A stretch of DNA of 47,714 bases, taken from the NCBI GenBank assembly GCA_020050835.1, contig JAGVKB010000076.1, positions 1 to 47,714 of the forward strand, read 5' to 3'. The position numbers and the translations under genes were made by a program. Under the pieces are notes generated by a model. It did no database searches. It was not told the DNA's origin and was given only the letters and a program-made list of their open reading frames with translations. The stretch is from Candidatus Obscuribacterales bacterium (GTDB lineage Bacteria; Cyanobacteriota; Vampirovibrionia; Obscuribacterales; Obscuribacteraceae). Below are positions 26,594 to 34,521 of the stretch, one piece after another (positions within the stretch are counted from its first letter, which is position 1; every line of letters begins with the position of its first letter).

Positions 26594-27381
26594 TACCAGA
26601 CAACCCAAGGCGGCTGCCCTGATTGCCAGAGCTGTGTCAGCTGCACAAGATCGCGCATGGTATCAACGCATTGCCAGAACCCTCTGTGGTCGTAGGACAT
26701 CAGTTGACCCGCGGCTGCGACCTTAGGCAGAACGTCCCGTTCGAAGTTGCAGGAAGAGTCAGCGCTGGCAAAGGAGAAAATTCTGGGGTCGAATACGAAG
26801 TATCCGCCGTTGATCGATCCGGAGCTTACGCTCGGTTTTTCGCTGAACTCTTCTACCAAGCCACTTTTAATGCATAACTCACCAAAGCGAGAGGGGGGAG
26901 AGACGCCGGTAACCGTGCCGATTTTGCCGTGCGACCGGTGGAATTTCACCAGTTCGGTGATGTTTATGTCGGAGACTCCATCGCCATACGTCATCAGCAC
27001 CAATTCACAATCGGCGGCATAACGTTCAACCTGTTTGATGCGGCTGCCGGTTTCATTATTCAATCCGGTGTTGGCAAGAGTGACAGACCAACCGTATTCC
27101 TCGCGCTGGTCGTGGCAGACTATTTTTTCACGCTGTCCGAGTGTGATCGTAAAATCACCGGCTATATAGTCGAAATTTAAGAAGTAACCCTTGATCACTT
27201 CGCCTTTATAACCCAGGCAGATTACAAAGTCGTCAAAACCGTGATGAGCGTAGGTTTTCATGATGTGCCAGAGTAGCGGCCTTCCGCCAACCTCTACCAT
27301 TGGCTTCGGCCGATATTCGGTCTCCTCTCGAAGTCTCATGCCTTGCCCGCCGGCCAGAATGATTACCTTACTTTTTGGCAT
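26593..27381 (-). CDS. rfbF: Glucose-1-phosphate cytidylyltransferase
   Basis: This is a 262-residue nucleotidyltransferase of the RfbF type, which makes CDP-glucose from CTP and glucose-1-phosphate. Signatures are VIILAGGQGMRLREETEYRP, the KPMVEVGGRPLLWHIMK block, YGDGVSDIN with the metal-binding Asp, and the DHRGFWQCVDTMRDL end that is specific to this family. The family's usual length is about 257. Its first 14 bases overlap the GT2 gene and it is followed at once by the epimerase. CDP-glucose feeds 3,6-dideoxyhexose or related surface-sugar synthesis, although no clear CDP-glucose 4,6-dehydratase is present here. Confidence 0.93.
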   Translation of the reverse strand: MPKSKVIILAGGQGMRLREETEYRPKPMVEVGGRPLLWHIMKTYAHHGFDDFVICLGYKGEVIKGYFLNFDYIAGDFTITLGQREKIVCHDQREEYGWSVTLANTGLNNETGSRIKQVERYAADCELVLMTYGDGVSDINITELVKFHRSHGKIGTVTGVSPPSRFGELCIKSGLVEEFSEKPSVSSGSINGGYFVFDPRIFSFASADSSCNFERDVLPKVAAAGQLMSYDHRGFWQCVDTMRDLVQLTQLWQSGQPPWVVW

Positions 27382-28069
27382 TCTTAAAATTCCACATATT
27401 TTTAAGGAACTCCGAAAGCGTCTCTAATCGAACATTTGATGAGCCAGCCTTGCGCCGTCTGAAGACTACCGGCACCTCCTTGACTGAAAGTCCAAGGCGG
27501 GCGGCTTGAATCATTATCTCAGCATCGATGAACCAATCGGTTGCCGTCAGATTCAGCCGCTCGTAGGCCGCTCGTTTGAGTACCTTCGGTTTGCCGTTGA
27601 TGTCAGCGCTTATCCGTCCGAACATGATTGAAAACAGCGTATTGAAAATCGACGAGACAAACAAGCGTTGAATACCGTCTTCGCGGCCGGTGCGTTTCGC
27701 TTTGACTAAATCGTAGGAAGTAGACAGTGAGGTTGAAAAAATCTTTGCGACGTCAGCTGACTCAATCTGTTCGTCCCCATCAAAAATTCCCACTGTCGCT
27801 CCACGCGCTGCAGACAATCCGGCCAGGAGACCGCCACCGTAGCCCTGGTTCTCTTCCAGGTTTACCAGTGAAATCTCGCTGAACTCATTTGCCAGTCGAC
27901 GAGCGATCTCAGGGGTGTTGTCCTGCGGGCCGTTTAACACCAGCACCAGCTCGAACGGCCGGCCGGAAAGTTCTTGCTTGAAAGCTGCCATCAAGTTACG
28001 CGTAAGAGGCTCGACGTTCTTCTCTTCGTTGTAAAGCGTGATAACTGCTGAGAATGCCGCATCTTCCAC
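27368..28069 (-). CDS. Family 2 glycosyltransferase
   Basis: This 233-residue GT-A glycosyltransferase begins SAVITLYNEEKNVEPL, the classic nucleotide-sugar binding strand. LVLNGPQDNTPEIARRLA and NQGYGGGLLAGLSAARG follow, and then GIFDGDEQ as the DxD-like metal site. The region WFIDAEIMIQAARLGLSVKEVPVVFRRRKAGSS is the dolichyl-phosphate mannosyltransferase-like C-terminal motif. No transmembrane tail is present, so it is cytoplasmic or peripheral. The GTG start at 28069 has only a weak ribosome-binding site. It overlaps rfbF by 14 bp and is probably the second or first gene of this sugar operon. Confidence 0.9.
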   Translation of the reverse strand: MEDAAFSAVITLYNEEKNVEPLTRNLMAAFKQELSGRPFELVLVLNGPQDNTPEIARRLANEFSEISLVNLEENQGYGGGLLAGLSAARGATVGIFDGDEQIESADVAKIFSTSLSTSYDLVKAKRTGREDGIQRLFVSSIFNTLFSIMFGRISADINGKPKVLKRAAYERLNLTATDWFIDAEIMIQAARLGLSVKEVPVVFRRRKAGSSNVRLETLSEFLKNMWNFKNAKK

Positions 28070-28207
28070 GTTCTTGAAGCTCTTTGGTTAAGTCTGTAAG
28101 GAGGAAATGACCAGGATTCAGGGCACCTAATCTATTACTAAATGCCCGGTAGGCAGCGCAACAAATCAAGGATGATCACAGGTTAAACCGAGCGGAACGG
28201 CTTGCAT

Positions 28208-29302
28208 TTATCGGTCATCGCCAGAGGCGGACGCAAGATTGCCTCCGGTTGCTCGTTTCTTCAGGCGCTCTTTCATGTTATCCAGCGTCTGGCGGTTTAG
28301 ACTTGAAAAGGCGGTCCAGCTGTTCTTGTTGTGCCAGCGAATGACAGGCTCCGGCAATCCGGACTGCTCGAACCATTCTTGTAAGCAATCACGTGAAACA
28401 TAGAAAGCCACCGGAGTAACGAGGTGGTCAAAGACGATGTGATAAATCTCCACGAAATCGAAATCAGCAATGTATGACAAGTATTCCTGGTAGTAAAGAT
28501 GCGGCAGGAAGCGGTGTCTTTCCGTCAGCCGCTGCCAGGGGCGAGCTACTAGCTTGGCCCAGAGATAGACCGGGCTGGCCAGCGCTGCCGATAACACCAG
28601 GAGCACTTTCGGCGGCAACTTTGAAGTAATCGCCTTTCGAAACGGATTGACCAGGTAGATCAGCCACCAGTTGTTCTCCTGACCGTAGACCCAAACCGCG
28701 ATGGAGCCATCACTCTTAAGTTTGCTGGCGATAGACAGGAAGCCCTCCTTTGGTTTGTCCAAGTGGTGCAGCACACCAACCGAAAATGCAAAATCGAAAA
28801 TCGGCTCGAACGGTAAATTAGCGATGTCAGCTTGAATTACGTGAACATTTGGTTCGTGCCCGACATGCCGATAAGCGATATCGACTGCTTCGCCGATGTC
28901 TACCGCAAAGACCGCGCGCGCCTTGCTCGCGCTGACGATGCGGGCGTGACGCCCTTTTCCGCAGCCACCTTCAAAGACCAGCTTGTTCTGGAAAAATTCG
29001 GCATCGACCGGAAAGATCCAATCTAAGAATTGCTTTTTGTAGCGTTCGTCCAGGCGAGGAAATACCTTCCAAGCGATGGCAAAGTTGCGACCGGTGTGAA
29101 GATCGGTCGAGCTGCTCAACTTCTCCAGCACCATGCGGGGCACTCCCCGCACAATCGGGTATTCTTGCTCACAAGATGAGCATTTGAGACTACCGGATAT
29201 GATCTCTTGCTTCTGGACGAAGTGGTATTCATAGCCTGGACAAAGCGATAGTGTTGACCGGCAATTGGTGCAAACAAGGTAATCGACGAGCTGCACTTTC
29301 AT
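28208..29302 (-). CDS. Class I SAM methyltransferase with N-terminal zinc ribbon
   Basis: This is a 364-residue protein. The first 55 residues are a Trm112-like ribbon with C11-x2-C14 and C41-x2-C44, ending in YPIVRGVPRM, a usual lead-in to SAM methyltransferases of surface-sugar clusters. The Rossmann domain follows: VFEGGCGKGRHA is motif I, FAVDIGEAVD is motif II, and FDFAFSVGVLHHLDKPKEGF covers motifs IV and V. The C-terminal 150 residues are hydrophobic and helical, perhaps membrane-associated. It is separated by 138 bp from the GT2 gene on the same strand, so it may head the glycosylation operon. The acceptor is unknown. Confidence 0.88.
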   Translation of the reverse strand: MKVQLVDYLVCTNCRSTLSLCPGYEYHFVQKQEIISGSLKCSSCEQEYPIVRGVPRMVLEKLSSSTDLHTGRNFAIAWKVFPRLDERYKKQFLDWIFPVDAEFFQNKLVFEGGCGKGRHARIVSASKARAVFAVDIGEAVDIAYRHVGHEPNVHVIQADIANLPFEPIFDFAFSVGVLHHLDKPKEGFLSIASKLKSDGSIAVWVYGQENNWWLIYLVNPFRKAITSKLPPKVLLVLSAALASPVYLWAKLVARPWQRLTERHRFLPHLYYQEYLSYIADFDFVEIYHIVFDHLVTPVAFYVSRDCLQEWFEQSGLPEPVIRWHNKNSWTAFSSLNRQTLDNMKERLKKRATGGNLASASGDDR

Positions 29303-29363
29303 AACTTAGAATCATAGCTCAATAACGCCTGACTCGTGGCAGTGCGCTCCCTGCAAAAAGACG

Positions 29364-30407
29364 ATGAAAACAGAAGACCAATTGCAGTTTCAAGTATTGC
29401 TGACCGGCCCGATCCCGGCAGAACATCTGGCTTGCCTGGCGGCAAAAGCTGGGTTGACTCATCTGCGACCGGGCTTTTCAGGGTCTGAGCCGGCACTCCT
29501 TGATGCGCTGGTCGGATGCGACGCGGTAGTCTCCTTTTTGAGTGAGAGACTTTCGGGCTATGTGATTGAAATGTCTCCCAGATTGAAGGTAATCGCCAAT
29601 GTAGCAGTCGGCTATGACAATATCGATCTAGAGGCTGCAAGCAGAAAAGGCGTTCTGGTGACAAATACGCCCGGAGTGTTGGATGAAACGACTGCCGATC
29701 TCGCTTTCGGTTTATTGATAGCCTGCGCGCGCCGAATCGTGGAAGCGGACAGCTTCGTGCGAAACGGTCAGTGGTCGGGTTGGTTGCCCGATTTAATGCT
29801 CGGTGTAGATATTCACGCCAAGACGCTGGGGATAGTCGGATTCGGCAGAATTGGCCGGGCGGTAGCAAGACGAGCGCTCGGTTTTGGTATGAAGGTGCAA
29901 TACGTCGCCAAAAGGGAAGGGGAACGAAAGCTTACGCCGGAGCTGGCCGGTTGCAAAAGCACTACGCTTCACGAACTGCTCGCATCGTCCGATTTTGTCA
30001 GTTTGCATTGCCCTCTTGCCAAGGATACCTTTCATTTGATCGGGCAGGCGGAGCTGTCCGTGATTAAGCACGGTGCCATTCTGGTCAATACCTCCCGTGG
30101 TGCTGTTGTTGACCAGATGGCCTTGCTTGCGGCGTTGGAATCGGGGCGATTAGGCGGGGCTGGACTTGACGTTTTCGAAGAAGAGCCTGCTGTTCCTGCT
30201 AAGCTCATAGAGCGAAAGAATGTAGTCCTTACGCCGCATATTGGCTCGGCTTCAGTCGAAACCAGGGCTAAGATGGCCGAATTGGCGGTCAATGGTTTAT
30301 TGACAGCGATTGACGGCAGGCTGCCATCAAATGCGGTGAACCCGGAAGTATGGCCACAATTCGTCAATCGCTTGGCGATTGTAGGGAGAAGTAATGGCAG
30401 TAAGTGA
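29364..30407 (+). CDS. D-isomer specific 2-hydroxyacid dehydrogenase (glyoxylate/hydroxypyruvate reductase-like)
   Basis: This is a 347-residue NAD(P)-dependent enzyme that reduces a 2-oxoacid to the D-2-hydroxyacid. IANVAVGYDNIDLEAA is the substrate-domain motif, LGIVGFGRIGRAVARRA is the Rossmann glycine motif, NTSRGAVVD contains the catalytic Arg, DVFEEEP has the catalytic Glu, and TPHIGSAS has the catalytic His. Similarity by eye is greatest to glyoxylate/hydroxypyruvate reductases. It starts 61 bp from the divergent methyltransferase gene, and its end overlaps the next gene by 14 bp. Confidence 0.93.
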   Translation: MKTEDQLQFQVLLTGPIPAEHLACLAAKAGLTHLRPGFSGSEPALLDALVGCDAVVSFLSERLSGYVIEMSPRLKVIANVAVGYDNIDLEAASRKGVLVTNTPGVLDETTADLAFGLLIACARRIVEADSFVRNGQWSGWLPDLMLGVDIHAKTLGIVGFGRIGRAVARRALGFGMKVQYVAKREGERKLTPELAGCKSTTLHELLASSDFVSLHCPLAKDTFHLIGQAELSVIKHGAILVNTSRGAVVDQMALLAALESGRLGGAGLDVFEEEPAVPAKLIERKNVVLTPHIGSASVETRAKMAELAVNGLLTAIDGRLPSNAVNPEVWPQFVNRLAIVGRSNGSK

Positions 30408-31671
30408 GCGGACCAGACGATTGTGGTGGATGGCTTATGCCGCCCTGATGATCTGTTGGTCACTCAATGCTTACGGTTTGGTCTTCTCGTGGCTTAAGGA
30501 AGGTACATTGTTTGCTCGCAAGCTCGACGGCAAACCGTGTGTCTTAGACTTCGTTCTGTACTACGAAGCGGCGCAGCTCGGCACCGCTGCACGTAACAGT
30601 GGGGTAAACATCTATGACCCCAAGGTCCAGACGGAAGCGGTGGCACGCTTGACTGCACCGGTGGTGCCGGAATTGCCCTTTTTTATGCAATATCCGCCGT
30701 TGTTCTTTGCGCTTTGTGTCCCTTTTGCCTTCTTTCCGCTGGTCTGGTCCTGGCTGCTCTGGTCGATAGCGGGAGTGACCAGCCTTTTGATATCAATCTG
30801 GGCTTTATCGGGCAGGCACCGCCAGCGATGCGGACTCTTGATCGCCGCCTCGGCTGCGCTGGCGAGTTATCCCGTCTGGTTGACGGTCGAGCTGGGGCAG
30901 ACCAGCCTGTTTCTTGTCGCTAGCCTGAGCATGTTTTGGTTGCTATTAAAGGAAAAACGTTACTTCGAAGCCGGTCTGGCAAGCTTCTTGTTGATGGTGA
31001 AGGTGCAGTACCTTCCCTTTTTATTGCTGGCGGCCCTCGTGCTCGGCCGGCTTCGATTCGCGGCCGGAGCTCTTGTTGCACTGGTTTGCGCGGTGTTGGT
31101 TTCAGTGCTGGTGCTAGGCTGGGAAAATTGTATGGAGTGGCCGCGGGTCATTTTTCATGCGGAGACAACCGCGCAGTTTGGCGGAGTCAGTCCCGAGCAT
31201 CAGCAGAATATTCGCGGCATCCTGACGCTTTTATTTAGAGCCGATACCAGCGGCGGTCGAACAACAGCGTTGCTGTCGTTTGCGCTGGCTTGCCTGGCAG
31301 TGGCGTATCTTTGGACAAAACCATATGCAGTTTTGTGCACCAGAACTGTCTGGGCGTTTCAGATCTGCGCGACTGTCACGCTGCTGACCATGCTGGTTTT
31401 CAGTCTGCATACTCATATTCAGGACTACAGTCTGCTGGTAATTCCAGCTCTCTGGCTTTGGAAAGCGACAGACGATCCAATCCTTGTAAACCGCCGTCAA
31501 AGTAAGATACTTCGCAGCCTTATTCTGGCCTTTCCCGTCTTGAGCTGGATCTTCTATCTGTTGCGCTTCGTGCCCGCTCATTCGTTGCAGCCGTTTGCCA
31601 TGTTCGCGTTAGCGCTTCTGCTGCGACTGCTCGTGGTATTTTGGGTTCCGAGCAAGCGGTCGACGGCTTGA
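30394..31671 (+). CDS. GT87-like polytopic membrane glycosyltransferase
   Basis: This 425-residue protein has about ten hydrophobic segments. Early features are LDFVLYYEAAQLG, where the Asp in a D-x3-YY motif suits the GT-C superfamily, and IYDPKVQ followed by FFMQYPPLFFALCVPFAF, which matches the DUF2029/GT87 family that transfers sugar from polyprenyl phosphate carriers. LASFLLMVKVQYLPFLLLAAL is another characteristic region. The start ATG has GGAGAAG upstream, inside the end of the dehydrogenase gene. The stop is 10 bp from the convergent lgt stop. The sugar acceptor is not known. Confidence 0.85.
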   Translation: MAVSERTRRLWWMAYAALMICWSLNAYGLVFSWLKEGTLFARKLDGKPCVLDFVLYYEAAQLGTAARNSGVNIYDPKVQTEAVARLTAPVVPELPFFMQYPPLFFALCVPFAFFPLVWSWLLWSIAGVTSLLISIWALSGRHRQRCGLLIAASAALASYPVWLTVELGQTSLFLVASLSMFWLLLKEKRYFEAGLASFLLMVKVQYLPFLLLAALVLGRLRFAAGALVALVCAVLVSVLVLGWENCMEWPRVIFHAETTAQFGGVSPEHQQNIRGILTLLFRADTSGGRTTALLSFALACLAVAYLWTKPYAVLCTRTVWAFQICATVTLLTMLVFSLHTHIQDYSLLVIPALWLWKATDDPILVNRRQSKILRSLILAFPVLSWIFYLLRFVPAHSLQPFAMFALALLLRLLVVFWVPSKRSTA

Positions 31672-31681
31672 AGGTTTGCGT

Positions 31682-32488
31682 TTAAGTCTTGAGCTTGTCT
31701 GGTGCCGGGCTTTTTTTTGTAATCAGGAGAGCGGCGGCGCAAAATGCCAAAAGAAGGCAGGTGGCGCTTACCAAAATCGGCGCCGGATACCCAAAAAGCA
31801 AGATGCTGTCGACTCGAAGCATCTCAATCAAAAGCCTGCCGGTTGAATAGCTGGCCAGATAGACGACAAAGGTTAGTCCTGGAAAGCGGCGAAGCTTGTC
31901 GGCCAGCAAGAAGTACAGGACGGAGAAGATTGTCAGATCCCAGAGCGATTCATAAAGAAAGGTTGGGTGGAAAAAGTCGTAATTGAGATATGCTTCCGGG
32001 CGACTCTCCGGTGGGATGTACAGTTTGATTGGAAATTCCGGTGGTACCGGACGCCCGAAGGCCTCCGAGTTGAAGAAATTTCCCCAGCGGCCCAGAGCTT
32101 GCCCGAGCGGCAGTACAATGCCGCCGATATCCAGGTAGGTAAGGATAGGCATCCTATGCAGTTTTAAGTAGAGAAAAGCTGCCAGGACGCCGCCGATGAT
32201 TCCACCGTGGATGGAGCCACCGCCTTTCCAGGTAGCTAGAATATCTTCCGGATGCGAAACAAATGAGCTCCAGCTCAAGGCCACGAAGTAAAGACGTGCT
32301 CCCAGTACTCCGCCGATAAAGCTTACCAGCGCGGCATTAATGCACCTTTCCGAGTCGAGACCCCACCGCTTCGCGACGCGTGAGGCAAAGAAGGTTGCCG
32401 ACAGAAAGCCGAGCGCAATCATCACCCCGTACCAGCGGACCGTCAACGGACCAAGTTGAAACAGAATCGCTCCCGGTGATGCAAACAT
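31682..32488 (-). CDS. lgt: Prolipoprotein diacylglyceryl transferase
   Basis: This is a polytopic inner-membrane enzyme that moves diacylglycerol from phosphatidylglycerol onto the lipobox cysteine of prolipoproteins. Signatures visible are FQLGPLTVRWYGVMIALGF at the start, GARLYFV, GGGSIHGGIIGG (the HGG catalytic block), GQALGRWGNFFNSEAFG (the Lgt signature with Arg and Asn), and HPTFLYESLWDL. I prefer ATG 32488, giving 268 residues, over the TTG at 32590, because the family begins just before FxxGP and the extra 34 residues are basic and unconserved. Lgt shows that this organism makes lipoproteins. Confidence 0.93.
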   Translation of the reverse strand: MFASPGAILFQLGPLTVRWYGVMIALGFLSATFFASRVAKRWGLDSERCINAALVSFIGGVLGARLYFVALSWSSFVSHPEDILATWKGGGSIHGGIIGGVLAAFLYLKLHRMPILTYLDIGGIVLPLGQALGRWGNFFNSEAFGRPVPPEFPIKLYIPPESRPEAYLNYDFFHPTFLYESLWDLTIFSVLYFLLADKLRRFPGLTFVVYLASYSTGRLLIEMLRVDSILLFGYPAPILVSATCLLLAFCAAALLITKKSPAPDKLKT

Positions 32489-32596
32489 GATTAGTCGAAA
32501 GAGTAACCTTTCGGGAAAGCTGAGCTTCCCGCTTCGGCGCCAAGCAATAAGCCAGTATAGCCGAGCAATCGATCCAAAGACGAGTGCCAAGCCCTA

Positions 32597-32639
32597 AACT
32601 TGCCAGCCGAACCGCTGGCCGGCTATCGGCTGGCAAGTT
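32597..32639 (-). terminator. 14-bp hairpin after the small exported-protein gene
   Basis: AACTTGCCAGCCGA (32597-32610) and TCGGCTGGCAAGTT (32626-32639) form a perfect stem with a 15-base loop. It lies 46 bp beyond the stop of the 94-residue protein gene and ahead of lgt. The minus-strand transcript continues with TTTAGG, so the U tract is short. Confidence 0.6.
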
Positions 32640-32685
32640 GATAATAGTTTCAGGTGAGGAAGCGACCGCGCTTTGCCTTTTGTCG

Positions 32686-32970
32686 TTACGGGGCAGGTTG
32701 AGCTGGCTTGTTTTGGGCCTTTCTGTCCTCTTCGTCCCGGTTGGAGGGAAGATTGGGGTCATGATACTCGTCATGAGGATCGCTGCCATGAGGGTTAGGA
32801 CCACGCGGATTGCCGCCATAAGGTCCCGGTGCGTACGGATCATAAGGTAAATCGGCTATCAAGGTGACGGCTTGTGCCGACGCAGGAAAGTCAGAGGATA
32901 CCGTTTGATTCTTTAGAACCGGTGCTGACAAAAGTGCCGACGCGACAATCAGCGGAACTATGACGTTCAC
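32686..32970 (-). CDS. Small secreted Pro/Asp/His-rich protein
   Basis: This 94-residue product has an N-terminal hydrophobic signal (MNVIVPLIVASALLSAPVL). It is followed by a low-complexity region rich in Pro, Gly, Asn, Asp and His (for example YDPYAPGPYGGNPRGPNP), then a charged tail. The GTG start at 32970 is preceded by GGAGGA seven bases upstream, a nearly ideal ribosome-binding site, which supports a real gene in spite of its low complexity. It diverges from radA. No family is recognised; it probably acts outside the inner membrane. Confidence 0.62.
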   Translation of the reverse strand: MNVIVPLIVASALLSAPVLKNQTVSSDFPASAQAVTLIADLPYDPYAPGPYGGNPRGPNPHGSDPHDEYHDPNLPSNRDEEDRKAQNKPAQPAP

Positions 32971-33069
32971 AAGTTGGTCCTCCGTACTGCTTATACCAGG
33001 CGCTTACGTTAGAGCTCCGATTGCCTCGTAGTCAAGTTAAAATAGGAAAGTTTTTCGAGGGTAAATCGC

Positions 33070-34521
33070 ATGGCTCGCAGTAAATCGCGCTGGATCTGTC
33101 AGGAGTGTGGCTTCCAGACCTCCCGGTCGCTTGGGCGTTGCACCGAGTGCAATAGCTGGAACTCGATGGTCGAGGAGCTGATTCAAGACGAGCCGTCCTC
33201 ACCGCGCGCGCGCGGGCAGTTCAAGGCCAGCGCCGCCAGCAGCGGTCCGCAGCCGTTGAATGCGGTGGCGATTACACATGAAAGCAGGATCGCCACCGGA
33301 TTATGTGGCGTGGACGATGTCCTCGGCGGCGGGTTGGTGCCGGGCTCGGTCGTCTTGCTGGCCGGTGATCCGGGCATCGGAAAGTCGACTCTGCTCTTGC
33401 AGCTTTGCGAAATGATGTCGCAATCCGGTTCGGTCATGTACGTATCCGGCGAGGAGTCGGCGCAGCAAGTCAGTTTGAGAGCAAAGCGGTTGGGAATAAC
33501 AAGCGGACAAATTCTGGTGGATTCCGAGCAGAATGTGCGAGCGGTCGAGAGCCGAATTGCAGAAAGTGGCGCGCATGTGGTAATCGTCGATAGCATTCAA
33601 TCGGTTTATCATCCCGAGCTTTCTTCGGTTCCCGGCTCCGTCAGCCAAGTTCGCGAGAGTGCAGGCATTCTCGCTACAACGGCAAAGGCCAACAATGTCG
33701 CCACTATTTTGGTCGGGCATGTCACCAAGGATGGTTCAATCGCCGGACCGCGAGTGCTCGAGCATATGGTCGATGTAGTGCTGCAGTTCGAAGGCGAGCG
33801 GTCTCGGCAGCTGAGAGTTCTGCGTGCCGTCAAAAATCGTTATGGCTCGACGCAGGAGATCGGTGTTTTCACCATGACTGAAAGCGGTTTGGCGGAAGTG
33901 GATAATCCAAGCGCGCTGTTTCTGGGCGATCGTCTGGGCAAGCTCGACTACGAAAAGGCACCATCGGGGACGGCGGTTATTGCCGGCGGTGACGGCACCA
34001 AAGCGCTGCTGCTGGAAGTGCAGGCGCTGGTCGGACCGACGCCTTTTCCCGGTCCGCGCCGTGTGGCCAACGGCTGGGATTCCAATCGCCTGCTCCAGAT
34101 ACTGGCTGTGCTCGAACGGCGGGTCGGCCTTCAACTGTCCCGCTTTGACGTGTACGTCAACATCGTAGGCGGCTTCGATTTCAGCGACCCGGCCGGTGAT
34201 ATGGGGGTGGCGGTGGCCGTGGCGACTTCATTTTTGGACAGATCGGTCGATCCCCGCTTGATCTGCCTGGGAGAGATCGGGCTAACTGGAGAGGTACGCC
34301 CGGTCGCTGGCTTGGAGCGGCAAGTGAAGGAGGCGGCCCGACTCGGCTTCAGACGAGCGCTCGTGCCTAAGTGTAATCTTCCTCTTTCGGCCAAGATCGA
34401 TCAGATAGAAGTAATCGGCATTGAATACCTGGTGGAGGCCCTTACAGTGGTCATGCCGGGTGAGAAGTTCACGTCCGGACAGCCCCGAGAAGCAAGAGTG
34501 TCTACAACTGTCAGCCAGTGA
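33070..34521 (+). CDS. radA: DNA repair protein RadA
   Basis: This is a 483-residue branch-migration ATPase of recombination. A C4 zinc finger (C10, C13, C24, C27) opens the protein. GDPGIGKST near 99-107 is Walker A, VSGEES follows, VVIVDSIQ is Walker B, and KNRYGSTQEIGVF is the RadA-specific KNRFG-type motif. The Lon-like C-terminal domain contains DPAGDMGVAVAVATS and GEIGLTGEVRPV. Length is normal (E. coli 460). The stop overlaps the GTG start of uvrC by four bases, giving translational coupling of two repair genes. Confidence 0.96.
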   Translation: MARSKSRWICQECGFQTSRSLGRCTECNSWNSMVEELIQDEPSSPRARGQFKASAASSGPQPLNAVAITHESRIATGLCGVDDVLGGGLVPGSVVLLAGDPGIGKSTLLLQLCEMMSQSGSVMYVSGEESAQQVSLRAKRLGITSGQILVDSEQNVRAVESRIAESGAHVVIVDSIQSVYHPELSSVPGSVSQVRESAGILATTAKANNVATILVGHVTKDGSIAGPRVLEHMVDVVLQFEGERSRQLRVLRAVKNRYGSTQEIGVFTMTESGLAEVDNPSALFLGDRLGKLDYEKAPSGTAVIAGGDGTKALLLEVQALVGPTPFPGPRRVANGWDSNRLLQILAVLERRVGLQLSRFDVYVNIVGGFDFSDPAGDMGVAVAVATSFLDRSVDPRLICLGEIGLTGEVRPVAGLERQVKEAARLGFRRALVPKCNLPLSAKIDQIEVIGIEYLVEALTVVMPGEKFTSGQPREARVSTTVSQ

